Assembly (NCBI GenBank): GCA_030685235.1
Contig: MU839274.1
Coordinates: 1-56,750 of the forward strand
Direction: 5' to 3'
DNA length: 56,750 bases
Source of the DNA: Copromyces sp. CBS 386.78
Taxonomy: Eukaryota > Ascomycota > Sordariomycetes > Sordariales > Sordariaceae
Shown: positions 20,366-30,540 of the stretch, in pieces
Position numbering within the stretch: position 1 is the first letter of the stretch
Layout: each line of letters opens with the position of its first letter
Program-made: the position numbers and the translations under genes
Notes under the pieces: generated by a model
What the model was told of the DNA's origin: nothing
Seen by the model: the letters and a program-made list of their open reading frames with translations, nothing else
Database searches by the model: none

Positions 20366-20546
20366 CTTGCTCTTGCTCTTCCTCTCTCTATCGTCAGCTG
20401 GCCTGTATGTACAAACTGCGGGATCGAATGAATCAACTGGATTCAATCCCAACCAGGTACCGCAGCCTATTGGAGCATCGTCTGTTTATTGCGTGCAGTG
20501 AATTCAAGCGCCAGGATACGAGACTGTGACAGCCTCGTAAAGTCAT

Positions 20547-21077
20547 TTAGCGTTGGTCCCGACTACCTGGAGGCGGAGGAGGAGTCGGCACCGCGGGCGG
20601 CAGCTTCCGCGAAGGAGGTAGGCCCTTTTCCCTTGCTGGTAGGGGGAGTGGGGACCTTCTTGCTTGCTGGGGCAGTAGGATCCGGGATAGGCGAGGGAGG
20701 TGAGGCAGAACTTTTCTGCAGGGCGGCGGTGATGGTTCGTGCGAGGTGGTCAGCTTCACGTGCGTGGGCGGGCGAGACGACGGAGAAGCGGGCGAGTTCG
20801 GTGTCAAGGGCGGTGGCAAAGGAGCGGTAGACCTCCGCTTTAGCGAGAGCTTCGGAGATGAGGGTCTCAGCGTAGGACGTGATGGGGCCGGAAGCAGCAG
20901 GGGTGGCGGTGGTGGTATGGGCGGGACGGACTTCCTCGTCCGCAGTCCGGGCTCTTTGGCCGACTGCGCCGTCTTGGAGGGCGGGGGCGGGACGCAAAAG
21001 ATGTCCGGCAAAGGAGTAACCGGTATTATGGCCGGCGGCGGTGGGTTGGGGGCCCCAGAGGGCGAAGGCGTAGACAT
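20547..21077 (-). pseudogene. Proline-rich reading frame, possibly retroelement ORF1-like, frame-disrupted
   Basis: An ATG at 21077 (context TACAAAATG) opens a very proline-rich frame to 20547. An overlapping frame that lacks any ATG looks more protein-like: it has a helical stretch SYAETLISEALAKAEVYRSF and ends SKGKGPTSFAEAAARG, which recalls ORF1/EKA-type proteins of fungal LINE elements. A frameshift between the two frames would give one product. No reverse transcriptase lies nearby, so this would be a fragment. The family suggestion is weak. Confidence 0.25.
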
Positions 21078-21258
21078 TTTGTAGTTGTGGATGTTGGGAT
21101 ATCGACCGTGAAAACGGCGATTTGGGTGGTGTTAGTGATTTTGCGGGCAACCGAGCGTAGAGACTAACACTTGGCGCCAAGACTTTCGTTGTAGGAGGAT
21201 TTTTGAGGAGGAAGATTGCGTAACATGAGAGTGTATGCCTAACTGGGAATAAGGGCAC

Positions 21259-21668
21259 TAGTATATTCTACCAAGGCACGTAACAAGTACAACGTATACT
21301 GGTAATTGTATCGGGACCACGAGAAGGCTTCACAGCTATAAAAAGGACAAGAAGATCGAGCTAGCTAGATAATTCTGCAGTAACCAATAAAGGTTGTTCT
21401 CTACTGAAACTAGTATCTATAGTTCGCAAGCGATACTCATTGTATACCTTTTGGCTAAACCGAACAACACCTGGTAGTCTTTCCCTTCAGCCATCACACT
21501 TAGGTAGATCAGACCTACCATTCGTGACATGAAGTTCACTGTGCTCTCAAACCCTTTCTATGACAGGTTATAAAAGAAAAGAAATTAAGAGAAAAGAAAA
21601 GAAAAAGGGATAAGCAATTAATACAAGTACCTAACATTAGGTGTTATATTCCTATGTTATGAGCTCTA
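21259..21668. other. Intergenic; weak LTR-like sequence
   Basis: On the plus strand GCTATAAAAAGG (~21336) followed by CCAATAAAGG (~21385) looks like an LTR TATA box and polyadenylation signal. No clear TG...CA ends or target duplication are found. The part near 21550-21668, A/G-rich, is the 3' flank of the NLR gene. Confidence 0.3.
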
Positions 21669-24600
21669 CTATTGTTCCACTACCGTAGATGGAATCCCTA
21701 ATGGCCTTGCTCTCCTGATCATGTTCATAAACTCCTTTCCATCACCAATGTTAGTCCTTCCGATCCACTCTGGCATTTTAATGCGAGATTTCTTATCTAT
21801 AACATACCAAATCCACTCCTTATCAAAGCTACCTCGCAAGAGAAATTTGAACAATGATTCAACAAACTGCTCATTAAAAAGGTCGTCAGATAAACTGGAC
21901 TGAGCTTGCAAGACAAGTAAGGAAGCCTTTCTAACACTCCAGTCCTCGTCTTCTAGACATGCTACTGCAGCCCTAAGGAGCTCATTGGATAAGCTGGACT
22001 GGGCTCGCAAGACACATAAGGCAGCCAGTCTAACTCTCCAGTTCCCGTGTCCTAAACGTGCTACTACAGCCGTAAGGAGCTCGTTGGATAAGCGAGACTG
22101 GGCATGCAAGACACCTAAGGCAGCCTTTCTAACACCCCAGTGCTTGTCTCCTAAACGTGCTACTACAGCCGTAAGGAGCTCATCGGATAAGCTGGACTGG
22201 GCATGCAAGACACCTAAGGCAGCCTTTCTAACACCCCAGTGCTCGTCTCCTAAACGTGCTAATACAGCCCTAAGAAGCTCATCGGATAAGCTGGACTGGG
22301 CTTGCAAGACACGTAAGGCAGCCTTTCTAACATCCCCATCCTCGTCTCCTAAACGTGCTAATACAGCCCTAAGGAGCTCATCGGATAAGCTGGACTGGGC
22401 TTGCAAGATATCTGAGGCAGCCTTTCTAACATCCTCATTCTTGTCTCCTAAACGTACTAATACAGCCCTAAGGAGCTCATCGGATAAGCTGGACTGGGCA
22501 TGCAAGACACCTAAGGCAGCCTTTCTAACACCCCAGTGCTCGTCTCCTAAACGTGCTAATATAGTCGTAAGGAGCTTGTCGGATAAGCTGGACTGGGCTT
22601 GCAACGCAAGTAAGACATCCTTTTTCCTGGTTATAAATTCGCCGTTTTCTAGCCAAGAAGTAACTAGAATGACAATGGGTGGCGGGATTGTTGGTCGTTT
22701 TAGTACTGTCTTCAAAATGCTGATCTTTTCATCGACCTCTCCTTCCTGCATGACGTCCAACAAAGCTGACTCGGGAAATTCCACATCGCTTGCTAGACGT
22801 GTTTTGCCTGTGAATTTGTATTCAAAGAGTAGCCACTCTTTTAGCTTGACTTCTAGCCCCTTTCGTAGTGACATCTCCGTCGACACTTCGCTCAAACAAT
22901 GCATAACCAGCCGTTGGTGCGTAGGACCTAACAAATCATGCGGTTTGTTCTCGATCGCTTTGAAGAACCCCTCTGCCTTGCCCTCGGCGTCAAGCAAGCC
23001 GGCAACAAAGCGCCATAGGATGCCGTAACGGGCTCTGTATTTGTTCTCGCTAAGAAACTGGATAGCCTCGATGGAAGTAGGATTTTCATTCTTCTGACCG
23101 TGGAGTGCCAGGTATTCGAGGGGCTTATTAGTCTTCCACTGCCGTACAAAATACCGAGCCGCAAAATATTCTTGATAGGTCAGATGTAGAAAGTGATAGG
23201 CTTGGTTGCTGAATTTCGCCGATGAATCTGATGTTCGGAGAAAGGAGAGGTTCGGCACTGTCATACTGGGTGAAATACCGCGGGCAAAGCGGTCGGATAT
23301 TTGGCCGAGATGTTTCGATTCGAATGCAATTATGTCATTCTGCAGTCCAGTAAAAGCAAGGCTTTCCAGAAACAAAATCTCCTTAGGAACGTGATTTTCA
23401 ACTTCAGTCCTATCAGCCTGTTGGATGCGAGCTGCTGTTATTCGCTTGTCGTCGTGCTTCTTTTCCAACCGCGGGATATCCTTCTTCCATAGACTTAGGT
23501 CGATGGCTCGGTAAACGTCTGTCATAGTGTCAAGCTTCGAGCTGTCATTGACGTTTTTGTTGTCCCAAGCGAAACAAAACGCATCTAGCTGAACTGGGAT
23601 CCGCATAAGACCTTGGAGAAGGCTACGACTTTCAAGAAACGACTGAGCGCGGTCAGCTGTTTCTGAGTCGTTGAAAGCCATTTTGATATAGTCCTTCACT
23701 TGTTTTGGGTAGAACCCAATCGTCTCCAATTCGAGATCCAGGCCAGCCGGAGGCTTGCCGTATGGCCGGGACGTGATGATGACGTTCGGCTGCTCTAGCA
23801 ACTCATTGAGGAAGCCGGACATATCGCCTTCGCTCAAGTCCTGCGATACCTCGTCTAAGCCGTCGAGGAGAAACAGAGTCCTGCTCCTCTTCTCCGGTAC
23901 ACCAAACAATGTATCGGACAATGCTTCGGCGAGGTCCTCTCTGCTATTCGGCCTAGAAAAATATTCATGACTAAAGAGGTGGAAGAAGTTGTATCCGGCC
24001 TGGCGTCGTCTTTCTTCCCGCTTTAGATTCCGCAGAGGCACCCACAGTACACGGTCGAATAATTCAGTCCATTCGGGCCATTCGCCACGCTTAAATGAAT
24101 AGACAATCTTCTTACACAGAGTAGTCTTCCCTACTCCGGCGCGTCCTCTAATAATGATTCTTCTTGGTTGCGTTTCGCGACCGTCAGGTCCTTTGCGTTC
24201 CTTGAAGAGCGATGGTAAGTCGACTTGAATTGTTGCATTTGGCGTTTCGACTTTCAATCGAGTGTTGAGTGAAAACGGGGAAGATTGCGACACCGACTCT
24301 TTTGCTGATTTCTTTTTCGAACGGTCTTTATCTTCGCCGGTCCACTCTATAATGGAAAGATTGATGTAACACTGATCCATCGGCAGTTTTGTGCCTGAGA
24401 GCCGCTCAATCTTGAGCCTATCCTCAGTATAGCACTTCTCACGTATCCAGGCATCTGCTTGCGCGAGGGGTGTTCCTTCACGGATCTTTCCAATAAACTC
24501 TTTGATTTTTCCAGCAACCTTCTTGTAATCTTCGCATCCAAGGCTGTCGAACTTGTTCATCAGAACATGGGGCCGACTGAGTGGTAGTGGTTTTCGAACA

Positions 24601-25563
24601 ATGTCTAGTCTTGCTGAGGAGCTATCAACTAGCTGGCAAGCGTTAGTTATAGTACGGGAGACTGTGGTACTTTTGGATTCTTACCGGTTTTCCTTTGAAG
24701 AACAAACCCGGTAGCCAAGGGAATATCTTGCGCCACAAACTCGTCCTTCCAAGTTCATAAAAGTTGAATACTAGCCAGTTCGGATGCTGTAGACACAAAT
24801 GTGTGAATTCGGATACGAGTGTTTCAAGATCAGAGGTTGACCCCTTCACACTGCCGAGTAGCTTGTTCACTTTTCGGTCGCGGATTAATGCCCATGCGGT
24901 CAGACCTGGATCTGCCCAGTGAGCTACCTCTTGGAATGAAGTCCCTCGGAACGGGGTAGCGAGAAAGATAATGCCACGTGTTGCTTTCCTGAGGCAATAA
25001 CAGCTCGTGGTGCATTCATGATCGGCGGCGGTTGTGAGAGCCCTCATTAAGATGATCCCCCCAAGACAAGAAGCGATAAAGAGGATCGGTCTGTCTCTTG
25101 TCTTGTTCTTTGCCAAGAGTTCTCTGTTGATGCCATCAATTAGGAGCGTAACGATCTCGCCGTCATGCTTCGGGACTAAATCTGACGGTTGAAGTAGGTC
25201 GGCAGGCCAGTCCAATGTAAAGATACGCGCCTTTCCCACTTCCTTAGGGAGCAGTTTGGCTAGCCAATTGACGCTATCCTTGGGGTTCCGCCGATCCCGC
25301 CATGTCCACGTATCCGGTGATTTTGCATCGAGGCCATGGATAGCAATAATGTCAATGTCGGTGTCGTCAATGTCGGTGTCTCCATTTTCCTTGTTGACTT
25401 GATTGAGATGGACGCCTCGCTGCGTGGATCGTGTAGAATCTGAAGCAGGCTTCGCTGGAGACGACGGTGAGGTACCGGAACCCGCTGGCGCATAGAACCA
25501 AAGCCGAGCGGCGGTCACACAGACAAAAAGACATAAGACAGTGGTCCATACCGCCGAAGACAT
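21669..25563 (-). CDS. SesB-type hydrolase-NACHT-HEAT repeat NLR (fungal STAND receptor), two exons
   Basis: Exon 1 is 24685-25563 and exon 2 is 21669-24632, with a 52-nt intron (donor GTAAGA, branch CTAAC, acceptor GCCAG; phase 0). Together they encode about 1280 residues. Residues ~4-26 are a likely membrane anchor (WTTVLCLFVCVTAARLWFYA). A SesB-like alpha/beta hydrolase follows (~90-293): IDIIAIHGLDA, nucleophile region IASCLGGIILM, GIIFLATPFRGTSFQEVA. A linker MNKFDSLGCEDYKKVAGKI precedes the NACHT NTPase, with P-loop GRAGVGKTT at ~456-464 and Walker B FLLDGLDEVS ~546-555, then sensor-type TSRPYG. Residues ~960-1235 hold eight 33-residue HEAT-like repeats. Known SesB-NACHT proteins are candidates for allorecognition and immune cell death. 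The first ATG in frame is 25563. Confidence 0.92.
21880..22620 (-). repeat. Eight near-identical 99-bp repeats inside the NLR gene
   Basis: The motif AAGCTGGACT (or one change) recurs exactly every 99 bp at 21892, 21991, 22090, 22189, 22288, 22387, 22486 and 22585. Each unit encodes one 33-residue HEAT-like repeat with the core AQSSLSDELL...RLGD....VRKAAL. Differences cluster in the four residues between LGD and VRKAA (EHWG, KNED, EDGD, KHWG, HGNW-type). The high identity suggests recent duplication or repeat exchange. Confidence 0.95.
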
Positions 25564-26502
25564 GCCTTCATTAACGTCTATGGTAATCAAGGTTCGGCTA
25601 CCGGGAGAGGAGCTTGTACGGCCACGACTGAGAATGGTACTAGTATACCCGTACGGCGGATATTGTGTATTGCCTTTTGACAAACGTTAGCGGGGTTACT
25701 CCCAAGTGGAAACTGCTTCGGCCTTTGTGTCTGATAGCGTAGATGAAGTGTTTGATACCGGTCGCTTCTCGTAGGCAGAGGCTCAAATGCTTGGTGTTAA
25801 AAATCGAACTGGTTTGGTATCTTGCTCAGCCTCACGTAGAAGTAAGGCCGAAACGATATGACGCGTCCATGCCTAATTATCTCGATCTGAGGGGTTAGAT
25901 ATAAGGGGTTTGGTGCCTAGTGTTGACATGGCTCATGTGCTAGGCTGGAGCCTTTGATTGGGTGTATCTGACCACGAGACTAGCTCGGTTAGGTATACTT
26001 TGGGTTAGCCTACCAACGGCGCTAGCGATTTGAGACTTGGAGGATTGGTTGTGCCCTATGGGGCATCTGCTGCTGCAGCTGAAATGATAGCGCGATGGGC
26101 TTCAGGCAATGAATTAAACTTTAATGGGCTGGAGGTCCTGTTGCGCAGGTACTGGAGGGTGTTTAAAGGAGATATTTTTATTTTTCTTTGGGTGTTGCAC
26201 TCTATCTGTGTGGTTTCTTACTTTTATAAAAGCATCAGCCGCGCAGTTGGAGTTCTGGTGCAACTACATCGACGTAGCTACCACCGACTGAAGACGGGAA
26301 ACGGCACGAAATACCAACGCCGCGAGTACGATCATTGTGACCATAAACGCGATAACTCCTGAGCCGGACATGGACCAAAACCCCCCATCAAGTCCAAACC
26401 GGATAATATTCTCCGACAGTTCCGAATCTCAACTCCAAATGACATACAGAATAGTACGTCCTACCAATTGCCATCCTCATCATTCACTTCCACTTAACGA
26501 CC
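25564..26502. other. Intergenic region between NLR and DUF6601 gene
   Basis: This is the divergent promoter region of the NLR (-) and the membrane protein gene (+). Only short frames occur. Confidence 0.5.
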
Positions 26503-27765
26503 ATGTCCTCGCCGAGTACTAACAGTCCATCCTATCAGGTATCATCAACTCCTTTCCAAACAGCCCTCTTTCCCCTCTCCTGTACCACCCACTCCACCAT
26601 CCATTCCACTACCAACCCTCCCTCCTCAACCTCCTACACACACTTCTTCCCAGCCTCGCACCGCAACATCCGCTCTCATGAAGCAATCGACGACCTCGAA
26701 TCGCTTTACAAAGGCCCTTCGCCCTCTTTTATCGCCCGCGAATTCGACCTCTCCCAGCTACACTCCATTCGCCATCTGCTCTGGCTAGCCGGGCGTCCGG
26801 TACCGCCCCACCCTTTACACCAACAAGTGCTTATGAATCGGGAGCCGATAGTGACTGAAAAGCTCGAGCAACACTTAGTATGGGGAGGAGGCAGGGTGTT
26901 TCTGAAGCCTGTCAGCAAGTTTTTGTTTACGAGGGAGTTTTGGACAAGGGAGTTGACATGTAAAGGCGAGGGGGGGTGTCGAGGAGCAGTGGTGGCGCTG
27001 AGTGATGGGGAACAGGAAAGAGACCTGGAAGCAAACGACAAAGCACAAAAGAAGGATGACGCGGGAGTATGCAAACGATGCGAAAGCCGGCAAGCAGCGC
27101 TTGGATTTTTGTTCAGTTATGTTGGTCTGGTGCAAAGGGAGAGCGACTTTGATCTCGCCACCGTCAAGGGCCTCCTCCCGCGCGAAGTAACCTGGGATCA
27201 ATGGCGTCTCTTCGTGGACGAGCTGCTCGCTTCGCCAAACGCGATATACAAGAATATCGCCGTTCGGTTCATCTACGGCGAATTACGACTGAACCGACTT
27301 AACCTCATTTACATGTTCACGCGGGGGCCTTTGTCGCTGGGGTTCATGGCTATATGGACTTCGTACGGGCAGTTTATCGTGCAAAACAGCGCGTGGGTTA
27401 TAGGCGGAACGGTGTGGATTGTGGTGGTTCTGTCGGGGATGCAGGTCGGGTTGGATACCGCACTTGGGGAAGAGGAGGCGTTTAAGAGGGCGAGTTATGG
27501 GTTTGCCGTGTTTTCGATTTTGGGGCCGATTAGTGCCATGGTGCTGATTTTTACGTACATGGTGGTGTTGTTTGTGTGGAATTTGGTGAGGACGAGGAGG
27601 TTTGAAGTCCAGAGAAGCCAGAGGCTCGGAAGGACCTGGAGTGGGTTGCATCTGGAGACCGAAAGGTCGGGGATGGGGACAGGGATGGGGACGGGGATGG
27701 AGACAGGGATGGAGACGGAAATGGGGACGCTGGGGAGAGGGAGGACGGGGGACATGGAGGTGTGA
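26503..27765 (+). CDS. DUF6601-family membrane protein
   Basis: The 420-residue frame starts at ATG 26503 (context CGACCATGT). Family-like motifs include a central LHSIRHLLWLAGRP, the LVWGGGRVFLKPVSKFLF strand, FLFSYVGLVQRESDFDLA, YGELRLNRLNLIYMF and two predicted membrane spans (AWVIGGTVWIVVVLSGMQVGL at ~306-326 and FSILGPISAMVLIFTYMVVLF at ~345-367). This is the layout of the uncharacterised fungal DUF6601 family. Its molecular role is not known. The N-terminal ~60 residues are Ser/Thr/Pro-rich. The C-terminus adds a repeated GMGTGMGTGMETGMETEMG tail from a 12-bp minisatellite (~27668-27730). No intron is needed. Whether it belongs to the mobile island or to the ancestral chromosome is unclear. 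Confidence 0.8.
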   Translation: MSSPSTNSPSYQVSSTPFQTALFPLSCTTHSTIHSTTNPPSSTSYTHFFPASHRNIRSHEAIDDLESLYKGPSPSFIAREFDLSQLHSIRHLLWLAGRPVPPHPLHQQVLMNREPIVTEKLEQHLVWGGGRVFLKPVSKFLFTREFWTRELTCKGEGGCRGAVVALSDGEQERDLEANDKAQKKDDAGVCKRCESRQAALGFLFSYVGLVQRESDFDLATVKGLLPREVTWDQWRLFVDELLASPNAIYKNIAVRFIYGELRLNRLNLIYMFTRGPLSLGFMAIWTSYGQFIVQNSAWVIGGTVWIVVVLSGMQVGLDTALGEEEAFKRASYGFAVFSILGPISAMVLIFTYMVVLFVWNLVRTRRFEVQRSQRLGRTWSGLHLETERSGMGTGMGTGMETGMETEMGTLGRGRTGDMEV

Positions 27766-28074
27766 GGGAGTAAGCGGTTGGGCTGATGGATGTACAAAAT
27801 GGAATCCCGCGTCAGCGGGTTGATTGTCTTGGTACTGAAGATCCCAATGGCTCGGGCGGTGCGACGGAGACAGAGTGTTAGTAGTAATTCACCCTCTGTT
27901 TACCTTGCCCATTTTTACAGTTTCTGTTAACTGCCTATTTGTCACTTGTGGCTCTACCTGCAGTACTGGGAACCTACGGATACTAAACGGCTTTGAACAA
28001 ATAACTTCAAAGCACGCGCGTCGAGGCTGCTTTTCCCTTACACGTATTCAATTGTCTAACTTCGTCATTAGAAA
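27766..28074. other. Intergenic, no gene seen
   Basis: 3' flank of the DUF6601 gene and start of pseudogene debris; no signal recognised. Confidence 0.5.
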
Positions 28075-28945
28075 TATTTCTCACACAGCAAGACGGATAA
28101 TATAATCGTTACACTACAATTGTAGAGCCATGTCGAAATCCTCCGACACGTGACTCTCGGACCAGAACTTCTCGTAGCCATCTTCATCCTCGTACGAGAC
28201 TTACTGGATGGCAAACCAACGAAGAATGGCGTTGTAACCAACGAAGGGAGCAACATCGCCGTTGGAGACAGTATACCGAATAGCACTGTAAATCAGATTG
28301 GTGACGAAGGTGATACCGTTCTCGAAATACGTATAGACAACCTGCATAACACCCGATGAAAACTGCATAATACCAATGTCGGGGGACTGCTCCATCTCCG
28401 AGACAGTATCAAGCAAGCAGTCGGCCGGTACACGGGTATCCGAGTCAATCAAGAGAATGTAGTCGCCCATCCGAATATTACCGTTAGTCCAGGCACGGCC
28501 ATTTTCTTCGAAAACCTGTTGGAGGGCGCGGTCATAAGCTTGAGCTTCGTCATGCTGGGACCATTCCGGGGATCTCTGGATTTGGCTAAGTTTTTCTTCC
28601 ACCTTGCAAAGTTCATGTTGGGTGCCTTCTTGAACTTGCTACGGCGCTGGAAGCCGTTTTCGCCGTATCTAGGGCGGGCAACCCAACCGATGCTGTAGTC
28701 TACCTAGAACTCAATTCATTCCTGACGGTCTTCCTCGGAGATCAGTTGAAGACCATCGTCATTGATGAACATGTTTGCCGCACCACCCTGGAGATCGTAC
28801 GTGGAGATAGCATGCTTGATCGACTTGACTGTGGGAGCAATAACACCAGCGAGGCCTTCTTTGTAGACAGGACACTGCACCGTAACGTGCGGCAGGGTGG
28901 TGGCCTTTGGGCTTCGCGTGCAGTATTAGCGTTCCTTGACATTGC
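28075..28945 (-). pseudogene. Family 2 glycosyltransferase (chitin-synthase-like GT2) pseudogene fragment
   Basis: Minus-strand pieces read in order as a fungal GT2 enzyme. First comes VTVQCPVYKEGLAGVIAPTV...INDDGLQLISEEDRQ, then YSIGWVARPRYGENGFQRR. After it comes a segment at 28201-28602 with GDYILLIDSDTRVPADCLLD (the catalytic DxD-type site), SPDIGIMQFSSGVMQV and NGDVAPFVGYNAILRW. Last is SYEDEDGYEKFWSESHVSEDF. At least five stops and one or more frameshifts interrupt it. The N-terminal region and the C-terminal membrane part are missing. The gene is dead and truncated at both ends. Confidence 0.8.
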
Positions 28946-29084
28946 TAGAATATAACAGACGATAGGCTTGATCTACCTAGTTCCTCAAGTATGCATCTAA
29001 ATCAAGGCAGACAAGTATAAAGTCAAGCTTATAAATAGGGCACGTGCATACTGTGAGTGGTGTTGGAGGCTGCCGGCTTCTGAT

Positions 29085-29325
29085 CCTAGAACTGTGGTTG
29101 CCTTGTCGCTCTCAACGCCGCCGTCACCTTTTTTTTTCGCAACCCTGGCATGCAGCTCTCTCAGCCAATCGATTCGTCTACAAAGGTGTTGGCGGCTGCG
29201 CCGGCAGTGTGTGGCAAGCCAACCGCTATGGTTATGATATGCCAGGATGGAAGGGAAGAGGTAGGCTAATGAAGGCAGATGAAGAAGGTAGGTTAAGGCA
29301 GGTATATGAAGGAGGTTATTGTGAT
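29085..29325 (+). repeat. Dispersed ~280-bp repeat, copy B
   Basis: Reverse-oriented relative of 12185-12475, sharing the CTCTCAGCCAATCG, TGCCAGGATGGAAGGGAAGA and short-period GATGAAGRAGGT segments. No coding function is evident. Confidence 0.8.
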
Positions 29326-30540
29326 TAGTTTGTCGTAGTGGATTACTAAACCGTGATCCAACAAGATAAGAGCGAGAGATTCCCTTGCCACGCTCTCATC
29401 TACATAGTGTACACATAACTGGGCCGAGGAGTACGAAGAACCAATCAGGAATGGTCTTCTGACCGAGTGCAATCTTAGTATTACCCGTGTAAAAGATCTA
29501 GCGGCAGTGTCAGGACGGGCAACTTTTTTCGTAATCCGCCCAATTATATTCATCTTTTTAGCGCCGTCTCCCCACTTACCGTGTTGCCTCCGTCCGAACG
29601 ATATGGATATGGGAGCTGGTGGTTCAGTTTTTTGACCCTACCACGTGATTAAAAGACCCGTTTCCTGTCCTTCCCGCTCCCATAGATAAGAGCACTGAGG
29701 GCCAGACTAGTAGTTGGGTCGGTGACGACCAGCGAATCCCTGGTGTTGTATGTTTTTGCACCGTTTTCTTTTTTTTGCGAAGTCTTGTTCCTCATTATAT
29801 TTTCTATCGCATTCATCTTTGTGCGAATGCTTTCGTGTTCTTTGTGTGTTTTTTTACATTGGACTTCCTTGATGGAGAACGTCGTATCTGTCACGGAAAG
29901 AACATATGCCCATCAGCGAGGTTTTCCTCCGTACATACTCCCACATCAACCAATTGATTTTATTATTCAAACACATTGGTTTCTTGACTTTGGAAAGATC
30001 AATCCTGACCTCCTTCTGCCTGATTTGGAACGCTGCATGCATAGCATTTGCTTCCTTCCATTTCGGATGTCAAATTGGATCTCACGCATGTAACCGGCAC
30101 CTTCCTCCTAGACCTAGGGAAGGTGCTTTTGGCCAGTGGGATGATGGTATAAACGGAAGTGATGTAACTGCTGCAATGAGGAGTCGTTGGCCGCCCATTC
30201 ACTGGGCCTTGCCCATTCACTGGCACACGCCTCCCAGGTATTTAGGCCGCCCTGGTTTCCGTTTCTCCTCTTCAGTTAGACAACTCCAATCAACCCTTTT
30301 TCGTTGTCGCCTTTTCCAGCCTCCAACAAACTGACTTCTTCTTTGTCTTCTACTTCTCTATCTCATTTCTCTCTCTTGAGCCAGCTACTTACCATCGCTG
30401 TGTCCAACGCCTGCTGGCGACAGCACCATTCTGTCAAGTCTCGACGATCTTGGTTCGAAAGCATTCATCCGATTTTCTCTCACGTCTATTCTCATGGTTC
30501 GTCCCCCTCTATATCGCCAATCGAATCCTCAGTGCCTCCC
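29326..30540. other. No supported gene; promoter and leader of the 2EXR gene
   Basis: Near 29670-29700 a CTCCCATAGATAAG segment resembles the hairpin repeats at 1-117 and 7294-7409. A short inverted repeat around CACCTTCC...GGAAGGTG lies near 30099-30124. CCCATTCACTGG occurs twice near 30195-30220. Coding-like sequence extends upstream of ATG 30541 without a Met, so an upstream exon cannot be excluded. Confidence 0.4.

Noticed and set aside
20088..20501. 137-codon plus-strand frame across the pyrimidine minisatellite
   Set aside because: Its composition is dictated by CCTCCCTCTT repeats; both strands are open, and no start or domain supports a gene.
21259..21530. Copia-type LTR next to the NLR 3' end
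   Set aside because: TATA-like and AATAAA-like words are present, but no paired LTR, no defined TG...CA ends and no target duplication could be found.
21985..23028. 347-codon plus-strand frame opposite the NLR repeats
   Set aside because: It is the antisense shadow of the 99-bp HEAT-coding repeats; its periodicity comes from the real minus-strand gene, and the frame has no independent domain.
24643..24684. Reading the SesB-like hydrolase and the NACHT-HEAT protein as two separate genes
   Set aside because: A 52-nt intron with GTAAGA donor, CTAAC branch and CAG acceptor joins them exactly in frame, and the joined linker (ARLDIVRKPLPLSRPHVLMN) is typical of single SesB-NACHT proteins.
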